DNA of 64,000 nucleotides, taken from NCBI RefSeq assembly GCF_026262625.1, contig NZ_SHNN01000002.1, positions 1,240,001 to 1,304,000 on the forward strand, given 5' to 3'. The notes beneath the pieces are model-generated. The model saw only the letters and a program-made list of their open reading frames with translations, did not search any database and had not been told where the DNA came from. Of this stretch, positions 43,831 to 53,179 are shown in pieces; the stretch's first letter is position 1; every line of letters begins with the position of its first letter. A program made the position numbers and the translations under genes. Source of the DNA: Candidatus Litorirhabdus singularis (GTDB lineage Bacteria > Pseudomonadota > Gammaproteobacteria > Pseudomonadales > Halieaceae).

Positions 43831-44445
43831 ATGAAATACATTTTCCCCTTATTGCTATTCGCCTGCGTGACGCCAACTGCTTTCGCCGCGGATCTAACTA
43901 TATTGGCGGGTTATCAAACCAACCCGGATTTCAAGATCAGCGCTGTCGGCCCTGCTGAAGACGGCGATAACTTTGACGACCTGGCCTTAGATGACGGTCC
44001 AAGCCTGAGCATCGCATGGGACTTTGTGTTTAAACGCAACCCCGACCAGCGCATTGGATTTTACCTTAGTCACCAGCAAACTGATTTTGACACCGCCGAT
44101 CTTGGTTCTGATACAGGCATGAAAATAACCCACGTGCACTTCACCGGTACCAGTTACTACCCCAACGGAAAAATGGAGCCTTTTGTGAGTGCCGGCGTAG
44201 GCGTTGGAATATTTGCGCCTGAAGATAGCGACCTTTCAAGCGAAACCAAGTTCTCCGCCCAGATTGCAGCTGGGACTAACTACAAGTTTACGGAGAACCT
44301 ATTACTGCGCTTTGACATACGTTGGCTGCCGACTTTCTTCAATGGTTCTAGCGCCATATTTTGCAACGGTGGCTGCGTGATAAGAGCTGAATCGGACACT
44401 TACAGCCAGATACAAGCCAATATTGGTCTGATGTTTCGCTACTAA
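43831..44445 (+). CDS. small outer-membrane beta-barrel protein
   Basis: A 204-aa protein with a signal peptide (MKYIFPLLLFACVTPTAFA/A) and alternating beta strands ending ANIGLMFRY with a terminal aromatic, typical of OmpW/OmpA-like 8-strand barrels. KMEPFVSAGVGVGIFAPE and QIAAGTNYKFTENLLLRFDI are the usual barrel strands. It may be a small channel or surface protein. It stands alone between nadE and an SDR gene. Confidence 0.78.
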   Translation: MKYIFPLLLFACVTPTAFAADLTILAGYQTNPDFKISAVGPAEDGDNFDDLALDDGPSLSIAWDFVFKRNPDQRIGFYLSHQQTDFDTADLGSDTGMKITHVHFTGTSYYPNGKMEPFVSAGVGVGIFAPEDSDLSSETKFSAQIAAGTNYKFTENLLLRFDIRWLPTFFNGSSAIFCNGGCVIRAESDTYSQIQANIGLMFRY

Positions 44446-44587
44446 ACCCATGGCAGTTCATCAACTAGCAAGAAGTCCGGCGGCCCTGGTGAATCCGGCG
44501 GAGAACCGGGAACGCTGCGACGCAGAGTGCTTAATAGTTGAGACGCCCCACTCGTTTCGACCACATATGCCGTTACGGGCCTGGGTC

Positions 44588-45364
44588 TTACTGGCGTTGT
44601 GAGGAAATATTCCCGCCGTCCACTACCAGTTCGGCAGCGGTGATATAACTCGCTTCAGAGGACATCAAAAAACGCACCGCACTGGCTACTTCGGCTGAAT
44701 CACCCAATCGCCCTAGCAGTATATGCCGCTTAAACGCTTCCAGCACCTCAGGTACCGCCTCCAAGCCCTGCATCAACATAGGCGTCTCTATTTGCCCCGG
44801 GGAAACCGAATTGATTCTAATGCCGTGCATCGCCAGCTCATCAGCCAACGCGCGTGACATGGAAAGTACGCCCCCCTTTGACGCGCTGTAGGCCGGGTTC
44901 ATCATGTTACCGAGCGTGGCGTTAATTGAGGCAATACCTACCACCGCAGACCCGGATTGGGACTTCATATCTGGCAGAATGGCCTTAATAATAAACGGAA
45001 GCGCGCGCAAATTGATATCCAGTACCGCGGACCAGGTCTCTGGGGTTAACTGCTCCAGTGTCGCCACACCGCTTATACCAGCGCCGTGTACCAAACCCCC
45101 GATAGGACCCAGGGCCTCGCGGCTGGCTATGACACCGGCACTTATCTGGTCAAGATCTGAGACATCCACGGCCAGGCCAATGGCTTTGACGCTGTGCTCC
45201 TGCGCAACAGCGTCGGCGACAGCTCCAGCTTTCCCTGCGTCAAGATCCCAAACCGCCACGGGCCGCCCAACCTGTGCCAACGATTCAGCACAAGCCCTAC
45301 CTATTCCTGAGGCGGCGCCGGTAACAATAACCGGTGTTGCCGGCAGATAATTGATCGATCTCAT
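44588..45364 (-). CDS. short-chain dehydrogenase/reductase
   Basis: A 258-aa classical SDR: VIVTGAASGIGRACAESL cofactor site, HGAGISGVATLE, catalytic Ser region GIASINATLG, YSASKGG with the Tyr/Lys pair, and C-terminal SYITAAELVVDGGNIS. GGAG precedes ATG 45364. Substrate unknown. It lies downstream of the TonB receptor on the same strand, about 180 bp apart with a hairpin between. Confidence 0.9.
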   Translation of the reverse strand: MRSINYLPATPVIVTGAASGIGRACAESLAQVGRPVAVWDLDAGKAGAVADAVAQEHSVKAIGLAVDVSDLDQISAGVIASREALGPIGGLVHGAGISGVATLEQLTPETWSAVLDINLRALPFIIKAILPDMKSQSGSAVVGIASINATLGNMMNPAYSASKGGVLSMSRALADELAMHGIRINSVSPGQIETPMLMQGLEAVPEVLEAFKRHILLGRLGDSAEVASAVRFLMSSEASYITAAELVVDGGNISSQRQ

Positions 45365-45474
45365 CTTGGTATCTCCAGGAATAGTTGGACGGTATCCGTA
45401 GCGGTGTACAGAGGACTATACATAGCACAGCCATGTGCTAGCCCTATCAATCCGGAAACGAAAATCCAGCCGCC

Positions 45475-45505
45475 CTCTCATCCAGCCAAGAATGGCGGAT
45501 GAGAG
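45475..45505 (-). terminator. hairpin between TonB receptor and SDR
   Basis: CTCTCATCC and GGATGAGAG form a 9-bp stem about 40 bp after the receptor stop. The minus strand has only a short GATTTT run about 10 bp further, so it is a weak terminator candidate. Confidence 0.45.
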
Positions 45506-45542
45506 AACATGAACGGGGGAAAGCGGTTGTCCCGTCTATTGC

Positions 45543-47801
45543 CTAGAATGAATACTTGAGACGGACGCCGTAGTAGCGCTGAGAGTTACGGGCGAAGATA
45601 TTTGCGAGTGATGTGGCGCCGCCGTAGAGCTGGCGCAAGTCTGCAATTCCAGAGCGGTAGTTTTCATCGGTGAAATTGTTGACGAAGGCAGTGACGCGAT
45701 AACGACCTTTGTCCTTTTCATTGATGCCGATACTGAGATCGCCAACGCCGTAGCTATCTTGCGCGGTTAAAGGATTCTGCAACAGCGAAAAGTTCACCTC
45801 ATCTTGCCAGACATAGGAGGCATTAACGAAGCCGTAGAAAGGCATACTGCCCAAGTCCGCTTGATAGTCGGCTACGATATTCCACTTCCACTCGGGAGAA
45901 TTAGGTAAATCACCACCTGAAATATCTTGAGTCCCGTCGATACAGCCGGTCTCTTCAATTTGGCCGTCGTAACAGCTCGCCCCTACCCACTCATCGATGG
46001 TCGCGTCGATATAGGAAGCGCCAAAGGTCAACGTGAGATTTTCACCAATCAGCGCTACGCCTTCCAGCTCCAAACCTTTGGTTTCGAGTACACCAACATT
46101 GTAGAGGTTGGCGTCAAGGCTGCCATCTTCGGCTATCTGAGTACTCTGAGCCTGATAATCCTCGTACTCGGTCCAAAATGCGGTCAGGTTCAACTGCAGT
46201 CTGTTATCTAACAGCATACTCTTGACGCCCAATTCGAATGACTCCGAGGTTTCCGGTGCTACCGGATTGTCCGCTTTGCCTTGATTAAAGCTGCTAGTCA
46301 TGTCGTAGGCCTGGCCCTTGTAACCTGTCGCTAAGCGCGCATATAACATGGTGTCCTCGCCCAGGAAGTGCTGTAGCGAAAGATTCCCGACGATTTCCGA
46401 GTCACTATCGCTCGCAGATATGGGCGCGTCTGGACTTGATATGTTCTCTACCCAATGAGCCGATATTTCTTCATCGTTCCAGCGCAGGCCGCCGGTAAGA
46501 CTTGTGGATTCTCCAAAGCGAAGGGTAGCCTGCCCAAATAGCGCCATAGTCTCAGTTCCCGCCGTACCATCCCAGTCGGAGGGAATGATGGGAAGACCCA
46601 GATTACGTTCGAAGCTTCTGTCAGTTTCGGCGTCCGCATAGTAAGCCCCAACCAGGTACTCATAGCGGTCGTAGCTAGGTGAGGCCAGGCGAAATTCCTG
46701 AGAGAAGAAATCTGTCTCTGTCGTCGACACAGAATAATTGCCGCCGGTAACCGCGCCACCTGTGAAAAGGCCGTAGACATCCACATCCGAAAAATCGACG
46801 TCGCCATCATTACCGTACTCCCACTTGTCAATGGCGGTTATGGAAGTAAAGACAAATTCACCAAGACCGACGTTGAAACGCAAGTTACCGCCAGTAGTCT
46901 CAGTTTTGTCCTCGGGGCCATCCTCTGAACGAAAGTCGAGGTTTTGGTCAGAGGGGGTAATGCCAGGAGCCACTTCACCGGGAACAAACCCAAAAACGCT
47001 CGCACTGGGGTCTAGGTCCAGCCAGGTAAGCGCACAGCAGGTGGATTCGTCTTCTGAATAGTAGGCGGTCAGCACACTCTGGACGTTGTCATTGATATCC
47101 CACTGCAACTTGCCACGCAAGCCCTTACTCTTCTCACTGTTGACGTCATCGTTAATGGTCAAGTTGTTGACAAAGCCATCCCTGTCACTCCAGTGCCCGG
47201 TTATGCGATAACCCAATGCATCCGTGATCGGACCTGAAACAGAACCCAATATCCGCTCTTCATCGTCGTCTGTCAGCGTCACTTCAACCGACCCTTCAAG
47301 CTCTTCAGAAGGTGACTTAGTGACAATACTGAGTACGCCGGCTGATGCACTTTTTCCAAACAAAGTGCTTTGCGGGCCGCGCAGAACCTCAATACGTTCA
47401 ATATCCACCAGGTTGCCAATAGCCTGCCCTGCCTGAACACTTGATACATCGTCAATCAGCACCGCCACGCTTTGCTCAACACCGACACTGTAAACATCCG
47501 TGCCGATACCGCGCAGTCGAAAACTGCTGTTCTGCTTGTTGTCACCCACACCTACGGTCAATGACGGCGTCAGCTTCACCAGATCTTGGGTCTGATTAAT
47601 TCCAAGGTTTTCGATCATTTCGGAGCCAATGGCTGTAACCGCCACAGGAATATCCTGTGAGCTCTGCACACGCTTCTGGGCCGTAACAAGAACTTCTTCC
47701 AACTGGCGGCCTTGCGCCAGCACGGCTGGAGCAGCGAGTGTTGACGCGAGCGCGACGCTAACGGCAGCTACGAGTGTTTTTTGGTGATGATTACGGTGCA
47801 T
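45543..47801 (-). CDS. TonB-dependent receptor (2)
   Basis: A 752-aa outer-membrane receptor. After a signal peptide (near APAVLA/QG) comes the TonB-box-like LEEVLVTAQKR. The plug has SFRLRGIGTDVYSVGVEQSV and RIEVLRGPQSTLFGKSASAG, then a barrel ending VRLKYSF with terminal Phe. The LRGPQSTLFGKSASAG type is common in receptors of the sphingomonad/Haliea type for organic compounds rather than classic siderophores, but the ligand is unknown. ATG 47801 follows AAGGG. Confidence 0.93.
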   Translation of the reverse strand: MHRNHHQKTLVAAVSVALASTLAAPAVLAQGRQLEEVLVTAQKRVQSSQDIPVAVTAIGSEMIENLGINQTQDLVKLTPSLTVGVGDNKQNSSFRLRGIGTDVYSVGVEQSVAVLIDDVSSVQAGQAIGNLVDIERIEVLRGPQSTLFGKSASAGVLSIVTKSPSEELEGSVEVTLTDDDEERILGSVSGPITDALGYRITGHWSDRDGFVNNLTINDDVNSEKSKGLRGKLQWDINDNVQSVLTAYYSEDESTCCALTWLDLDPSASVFGFVPGEVAPGITPSDQNLDFRSEDGPEDKTETTGGNLRFNVGLGEFVFTSITAIDKWEYGNDGDVDFSDVDVYGLFTGGAVTGGNYSVSTTETDFFSQEFRLASPSYDRYEYLVGAYYADAETDRSFERNLGLPIIPSDWDGTAGTETMALFGQATLRFGESTSLTGGLRWNDEEISAHWVENISSPDAPISASDSDSEIVGNLSLQHFLGEDTMLYARLATGYKGQAYDMTSSFNQGKADNPVAPETSESFELGVKSMLLDNRLQLNLTAFWTEYEDYQAQSTQIAEDGSLDANLYNVGVLETKGLELEGVALIGENLTLTFGASYIDATIDEWVGASCYDGQIEETGCIDGTQDISGGDLPNSPEWKWNIVADYQADLGSMPFYGFVNASYVWQDEVNFSLLQNPLTAQDSYGVGDLSIGINEKDKGRYRVTAFVNNFTDENYRSGIADLRQLYGGATSLANIFARNSQRYYGVRLKYSF

Positions 47802-48055
47802 ATTCAAGCCCTTTATAGTTTTTTTAATCTTTTGCTGCGCGACATTATGCCGATATTGAGCCGCATATCAATGAGGATAGGTGGCGTCAGGACTCACAGC
47901 TGTTGTTATGTTATGTCGCTAAAAGGGAATACTGCGATACAAATTTATCCCCTGTGCCTTCACATTAGGTATTCTTGAGCCCGCAACAACAGGTAGTTTC
48001 ATTTGCCGATGGCAAACAACATAATAAACCACGCTAGTATTCAGGTAGTAACGCA

Positions 48056-48640
48056 ATGAAGAAACAGGCGACTTTGATCTTTGTTCTGTTGATGCTGCTC
48101 GCCAGCAGAGGGTATTCAATGGAGTGTAACAAGGGGCTACTAGAGACTCAGGCGATTCAGCAAATCGAGTATCTCAGACGCTGGTATGCCAACGCCACGG
48201 ACTTGATTGGGGTTGCTACTCCGCAGTCTATTGCGGAGGGCCGGGCGATCTACCGGCGAATCTTCGCGAAAGAGGCGCAGTTGTATGCGGGCTCCGACGA
48301 CGAGCCGCGCGTCGGTCCAGAGGCGTGGGCGGAGCTGGTACTTGAGGCTCTCGGAGACTTGGGCCCGACCCAACATCTTATTGGTACGCAGTTGGTAAAA
48401 ATCAAATCGCTCAAATTTGATGACGACTGTAATATCGTCACTGGAAGCGCCTATATGGAAAGTTATGTGCAAGCATGGCATGAGTTAAAGGATGATAGAG
48501 TCTGGTTGTTTCTCGGTACGTATGAGGACGACGTGGGTTACACCTCAGGCGGCGGCTGGCAGATAGAGCGCATGCACCTGCGGCAGGTCTCGGCAGAACG
48601 ACGATACCGGGATACCGCTGTAGGCAGAGCGGCCGATTAG
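48056..48640 (+). CDS. secreted NTF2-like protein
   Basis: A 194-aa protein with a signal peptide (MKKQATLIFVLLMLLASRGYS). The mature part has the SnoaL/NTF2-like order: RRWYANATDLIGVATPQ, YRRIFAKEAQLYAGSDD, LGPTQHLIGTQLVKIKSL and QAWHELKDDRVWLFLGTYED followed by GWQIERMHLRQVSAERR. A SnoaL-like ligand-binding or isomerase role in the envelope is possible. It precedes the dimethylformamidase-like gene by 185 bp on the same strand. Confidence 0.78.
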   Translation: MKKQATLIFVLLMLLASRGYSMECNKGLLETQAIQQIEYLRRWYANATDLIGVATPQSIAEGRAIYRRIFAKEAQLYAGSDDEPRVGPEAWAELVLEALGDLGPTQHLIGTQLVKIKSLKFDDDCNIVTGSAYMESYVQAWHELKDDRVWLFLGTYEDDVGYTSGGGWQIERMHLRQVSAERRYRDTAVGRAAD

Positions 48641-48825
48641 GCTCCCGATCTCTTGCCGAAAGCGATTCATGTATATCCAGTTTTGACGCGGATCTTGCCA
48701 GGTTTCGCATCGGTTAGTCGCGGGAGGCCTAGCTGCTTCCAAGCTCCAGGGTGAACTGTTAGTCTTGATCCAGATTCGAAACCCTTGGCATTTACGCCTC
48801 CAAACATTATTGAAAGGAGTAATTC

Positions 48826-51324
48826 GTGCACCTGAAAAAATTACCGATGGACCTCACACTCGATTTGAAGGGCCTGATAATTTCTACAGTGATCGCAATG
48901 TCGAGCGCATCTGCAAGCGCCGGGGACGCAGGCCCTATTGGTAGTAGCATAGAGGCTCCGCGTACCCTTGTTGGGTACAGCAGTGAGCTGTCCGTTAGGC
49001 CAGGAGATCCTATCAAGTTTATGGTTAACGCCGTGAATGGAGGCGCCTACGAGGCGGACCTGGTTCGAGTACTCAACGGAGAGTCTCGGTCGATTTATGG
49101 CAAATTATTCGAGGTTAAGAAGGTCGATGCCAGCTTTGACGGTGAATATCAGGGTAAGCCTCAGTCTCTCAATCTTGGCTCCTATATTCATGTAGAAAAA
49201 ACCAAACCGCTGGATAAGCTAAGTAGCTTTACCGTTGGCGCCTGGATTTATCCAGTATTTGATCCCACAGAATTTGTCCCGCCTGACCTGGACAATCCTG
49301 ACCCCTTTCATCCACCGACGCTGACGATGGCACCCAAGATACTGGATAAGGCCCAGACAATCGTGTCCCGTTTTGATGCGACTACAGCTTCCGGTTGGGC
49401 GTTGCGACTGACCCCTGATTTTCAGCTGCAATTTGTAATAGGTGGAGGCGACGGAGAAGTACAGTCCGTGACAATCCCTGACAAGCTGCGCGATTGGGAT
49501 TGGGCCTATGTGGCCGCGAGCTACGACGCCGAGTCGCAAACCGTATCCGTGCATCTGCGAGAGAAGCCCTATGCTCCAGGTGACCAATTTACTGCACGCA
49601 ACCTTGTGGCGGCAGGAGCGGTTGCCCCCCCTACCCATTCAGGCCCTCTGCGTATCGCTGCTTCCCGGGGTGGCGCAGGTGCCGCTGCCGCGCCTTTTGA
49701 GAAACCGGTTGATATCTTTAACGGCCGGCTCCAGGACATCCGTATCGTCAAAAGCGCACTGACGGCAGAGGATATTGATTTATTGTCGTCAGAAGAAGCA
49801 CCCAAGAAATTGCGTAGAGGTTTGGTAGCCAATTTTGATTTTGCCCAGAGTATGAAAACTGCGCAGGTGGCTGATATCTCCAGGAGCAAGCTAACCGGGG
49901 CTGTAGTGAACCTTCCCAATCGAGCCGTTCGAGGCCGCTTCTGGAGCCCTGGCACCATTAACTGGACAGACGCGCCTGACGACTATGACGCCATCACCTT
50001 TTACGCAGACGACCTATACGATGCGCAATGGAGCAGCGATTTTGAGTTCACAATCCCTGCCGATCTGGCCAGCGGCGTATATGCCGCCCGGCTGAAACAG
50101 GGAGATTTTGTTGAATATATCAGCTTTTTCGTAGCCGCCCCTAAACATGGACCCAAGGCGAAGCTGGCCTTCTGGGCGTCAGAGTTTAATTATATCGCCT
50201 ATGCCAACATCTCTCTTGGCGTGACCGCAAAGAAAAATTACCCCAGCCATAACTGGAACGAAGCCGATCTGGAATTTATGGCTGACAATATCGAGTATGG
50301 CACCGGAGGGGTATACAACACTCATGTCGATGGTCGGAACTTCGGCTACGGTTCGCGCCTGCGACCCGACCTACAAATGAAGCCCGGAGCAATGACTTAC
50401 AACTTTGCGGCAGATCTACATATAGTAGCGATGCTCGAACATTTTGATATCGAATACGATGTCATCACCGACGAACTGGTTGATCTCGAGGGTGAAGAAC
50501 TCCTCAATCAATACACGGCCATCATCAGCTCGACCCACCCAGAGTATGTCACCACCAGAATTGTCGATTCAATTGAGACCTTCACCCAAGGCGGAGGTCG
50601 ATTTATGTACGTAGGCGGCAATGGCTATTTCTGGTCTGTAGGCAGCCATTCCGAATTACCCGGTGTTATGGAGAGCCGAAATTTCTTTGACATCACTGAT
50701 CGATATCTCTCCAACGGTGAACGCGGTGGTTTGATGATTGAAACCGGACGTGCATCTGGACCGATTTTCGGGAATGAAATGTCCGCCATGATCTTTAATG
50801 GATCAAGCCCCTACCGTCTGCTGGAAGATGCCAGCAACCCGCGTGCCGCCTGGATTTTCGAAGGACTCACGGAGGGTGACGTGTTTGGTGATTACGGTAT
50901 TGATCGGGTACACGGCGCAGCTGCCGGCTTTGAGATCGACAAATATAATGCTGCCAACGGAGTACCCCGCCACGCCCTGCAACTCGCGACTTCAGAAAAA
51001 CTCCGGGAAAAGGTTGAGGATTTGAAACTCTCAATGATGCCTCTGTCGATTTACTACCATCCTGAAGACACAGAAGTCCACGGCAAAGCTGACATCGTAT
51101 TCTTCGAAACGGCGAATGGTGGTGCCATGTTCTCTACGGGGTCTATCACCTGGATGAGTTCGACGCCGGAGAACAACTTTGACAATGATGTTGCTCGTAT
51201 TACCTTGAATGTCATCAATCGCTTTATGGATCCAACACCCTTTCCGGCTATAGCCGAAGAGGAAGTGGACGACGTTGATCGCCTGCCTGCAAACCCGGAG
51301 TATGAACATGCCGATCAGCAATAG
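48826..51324 (+). CDS. secreted dimethylformamidase-like protein with LamG-type domain
   Basis: An 832-aa protein with a signal peptide (about 1-32, ending SASA/GD). N-terminal beta domains include a concanavalin/LamG-like region (LSSFTVGAWIYPVFD, WAYVAASYDAESQTVSVHL) at about 135-290. The C-terminal half matches the N,N-dimethylformamidase large subunit (AKLAFWASEFNYIAYAN, DGRNFGYGSRLRPDL, GGGRFMYVGGNGYFWSVG). The characterised DMF amidohydrolase has a mononuclear iron bound by Tyr and Glu residues; these were not assigned here. Start GTG 48826 follows AAAGGAGT. No small subunit gene is adjacent. Substrate is probably a secreted amide or unknown. Confidence 0.8.
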   Translation: MHLKKLPMDLTLDLKGLIISTVIAMSSASASAGDAGPIGSSIEAPRTLVGYSSELSVRPGDPIKFMVNAVNGGAYEADLVRVLNGESRSIYGKLFEVKKVDASFDGEYQGKPQSLNLGSYIHVEKTKPLDKLSSFTVGAWIYPVFDPTEFVPPDLDNPDPFHPPTLTMAPKILDKAQTIVSRFDATTASGWALRLTPDFQLQFVIGGGDGEVQSVTIPDKLRDWDWAYVAASYDAESQTVSVHLREKPYAPGDQFTARNLVAAGAVAPPTHSGPLRIAASRGGAGAAAAPFEKPVDIFNGRLQDIRIVKSALTAEDIDLLSSEEAPKKLRRGLVANFDFAQSMKTAQVADISRSKLTGAVVNLPNRAVRGRFWSPGTINWTDAPDDYDAITFYADDLYDAQWSSDFEFTIPADLASGVYAARLKQGDFVEYISFFVAAPKHGPKAKLAFWASEFNYIAYANISLGVTAKKNYPSHNWNEADLEFMADNIEYGTGGVYNTHVDGRNFGYGSRLRPDLQMKPGAMTYNFAADLHIVAMLEHFDIEYDVITDELVDLEGEELLNQYTAIISSTHPEYVTTRIVDSIETFTQGGGRFMYVGGNGYFWSVGSHSELPGVMESRNFFDITDRYLSNGERGGLMIETGRASGPIFGNEMSAMIFNGSSPYRLLEDASNPRAAWIFEGLTEGDVFGDYGIDRVHGAAAGFEIDKYNAANGVPRHALQLATSEKLREKVEDLKLSMMPLSIYYHPEDTEVHGKADIVFFETANGGAMFSTGSITWMSSTPENNFDNDVARITLNVINRFMDPTPFPAIAEEEVDDVDRLPANPEYEHADQQ

Positions 51325-51407
51325 CGCTCATCAGACGGATTGATACTGCCGATGCGTTTAGCTGTGCTCGGACAGTCCCGTGAATTATGACTGGGAGCTA
51401 TAAAACT

Positions 51408-51746
51408 TCATCGGCCCAGTAATTCCATAACCGCGGTAGTTGCTACGCGACTACCGTAGGGAATTGCTTCAAGCTCGACTTTGTAGTCTCCATTATGATT
51501 AAAGTAGGGAGGCCTGTTCCCTGCGTCCATAAAGGCTTTGGGGCTCGCAATGCCAATCATAATGTATGCAAGAGGCACATCTTCGTAACTCCCCAGTAGT
51601 ATATGGGCGTCTTCAGACGCCATAGCCGCAGGAGCCGTGTCGATGATTGCATTCTTATTAAAACCACCCTCAAAGCTACGGGAAAGTCGCGCTATTAATG
51701 AGGCGTCGTTGACCAAAATAGTGCTCTTCCAGATTCTGAATTTCAT
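51408..51746 (-). pseudogene. C-terminal remnant of an M20 amidohydrolase gene
   Basis: The minus strand encodes about 112 residues with STILVNDASLIARLSRSFEG, APAAMASEDAHILLGSYEDV, LAYIMIGIASP, HNGDYKVELEAIPYG and VATTAVMELLGR. This is the C-terminal catalytic lobe of M20 peptidases (metal ligand Glu in ASED), starting around residue 320. The N-terminal 300 or so residues, with the other ligands, are absent, so it is a pseudogene. The open frame extends to 51827 but the extra residues do not match. Confidence 0.75.
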
Positions 51747-51885
51747 GATGAAATGAGTCTCCTTTTTACCGGCTGTAGGTTGCAAAAGAAGAATTTTCCT
51801 ATTCGCTCTATCACTCAAACCTGCCAAGGTTCTGAATATTGATGTTCATGTGCACCCTCAGAGAAATGGCAGATTAAGGACCACT

Positions 51886-52962
51886 TTAGTTAATGCTATT
51901 AATCTTTAAACGCATTAGCTTTTTGGGTGACGTGATATAAAGCTGAGAGAACGTATCATTTAGCGTCATATTAGTGACTTGCCCTAGCACAATCTTACCC
52001 AGCAATGCTCCTTCAGGCGATAAAACTCCCACGCCATTTGGTATAGAAACAAAAAGAAAATCGCTAGGATGCACTACCATGCCATCGGTAGACCCAGAAC
52101 CTTCAGAAATCAATTGTTTGCCATCAAAGAACAGGCGTGATTTTTCGAAGTTGCCCTGGTGATCAAGCTCAATGGCCACAATTTGTGCCTTATTCTTTGC
52201 CGAATCACTGACATAAAGAACTGACTGGTCATTTGATAAAGCAATACCGTTTGGCTTGCGAAGACGCTTGGTAACAGCAATCAGTTCGCCAGATTTTGTT
52301 AAACGAAACACGCCAAAAAAATCCAATTCAATATCGGGGCTTTTCTCGAAACCCGACAGGCCATAGGGCGGATCGGTAAAATAGATGTCACCTGAACGAT
52401 GCACTACTAAATCATTGGGGCTGTTAATCGATTTGCCACGATAGTGACTTACCAGTATGTCGTAGTCCGGAGTTGGCTGTGTGATTGGTGCCAGCATCCG
52501 CGCCAGTGTTCTATTGCTTTGCTGGGCCAAAAGCAGGCTACCATTCTCGTCAATGGCCAGACCATTGGACCCCCGCCACAATTGACCCAAACCGTCGGGC
52601 GCATGCCCTGAAGGCTGCAGGTACACGCTTAAGCCCCCCGCATCACTCCACTGATAAACCTTACCCACTGCCACATCAGAAAACAGCAGCGAATCCAGAC
52701 CCTTTACCCAGACAGGACCCTCCGCCCATTCAAGTTCACTGGCGAGGATTTCAACCTGGCTATCGACTTCGATGAATTCATAGAAGCGGTCGTCATAAAC
52801 AACCATTTCCACATCCATCAACTGTGTTGGATTTGCAGTAGCGAAAGGCGCAAGTAGACAAGAGAAGATAATCGGAACCAGGTGGCGTGTAGAAGCCGCC
52901 GATACAAAAAACCAAATGTACCTGCACAGCTCGACTGCTAACGCTTTCATTGAAAATTTCAT
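51886..52962 (-). CDS. SMP-30/gluconolactonase-like secreted protein
   Basis: A 358-aa six-bladed beta-propeller with an N-terminal hydrophobic signal region. Metal-binding residues of the family are visible: EWAEGPVW (Glu), SINSPNDLVVHRSGDIYFTD (Asn) and GSTDGMVVHPSD (Asp). KRLRKPNGIALSNDQSVLYV is the blade signature. It hydrolyses a lactone or related ester. Probably exported; the exact signal cleavage is unclear because several start Met residues exist. Confidence 0.88.
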   Translation of the reverse strand: MKFSMKALAVELCRYIWFFVSAASTRHLVPIIFSCLLAPFATANPTQLMDVEMVVYDDRFYEFIEVDSQVEILASELEWAEGPVWVKGLDSLLFSDVAVGKVYQWSDAGGLSVYLQPSGHAPDGLGQLWRGSNGLAIDENGSLLLAQQSNRTLARMLAPITQPTPDYDILVSHYRGKSINSPNDLVVHRSGDIYFTDPPYGLSGFEKSPDIELDFFGVFRLTKSGELIAVTKRLRKPNGIALSNDQSVLYVSDSAKNKAQIVAIELDHQGNFEKSRLFFDGKQLISEGSGSTDGMVVHPSDFLFVSIPNGVGVLSPEGALLGKIVLGQVTNMTLNDTFSQLYITSPKKLMRLKINSIN

Positions 52963-53179
52963 GCCCAGAGCTTTTCATACTCTTCAGGCGATTGATAGTT
53001 CAAGCGTGAGAAGTCATAGAAAGTAGTACTGACACAGCGAGATCCGACTAATGCCTGAAAGTGTATGGTGGCAAAAGATGTGGTTACTTGCTGTGGTGAT
53101 GTGCGTACCGCCAAGATCGTTTGACATCATTATGTCTATACTGCGAGCGTCAATACCCTCTATTAACGGCTGCCCGGCG

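Noticed and set aside
43676-43876. Minus-strand open frame of 66 codons with several Cys
   Set aside because: It overlaps the start of the barrel gene on the other strand; the Cys-rich look (CHLCEG) is not a known motif.
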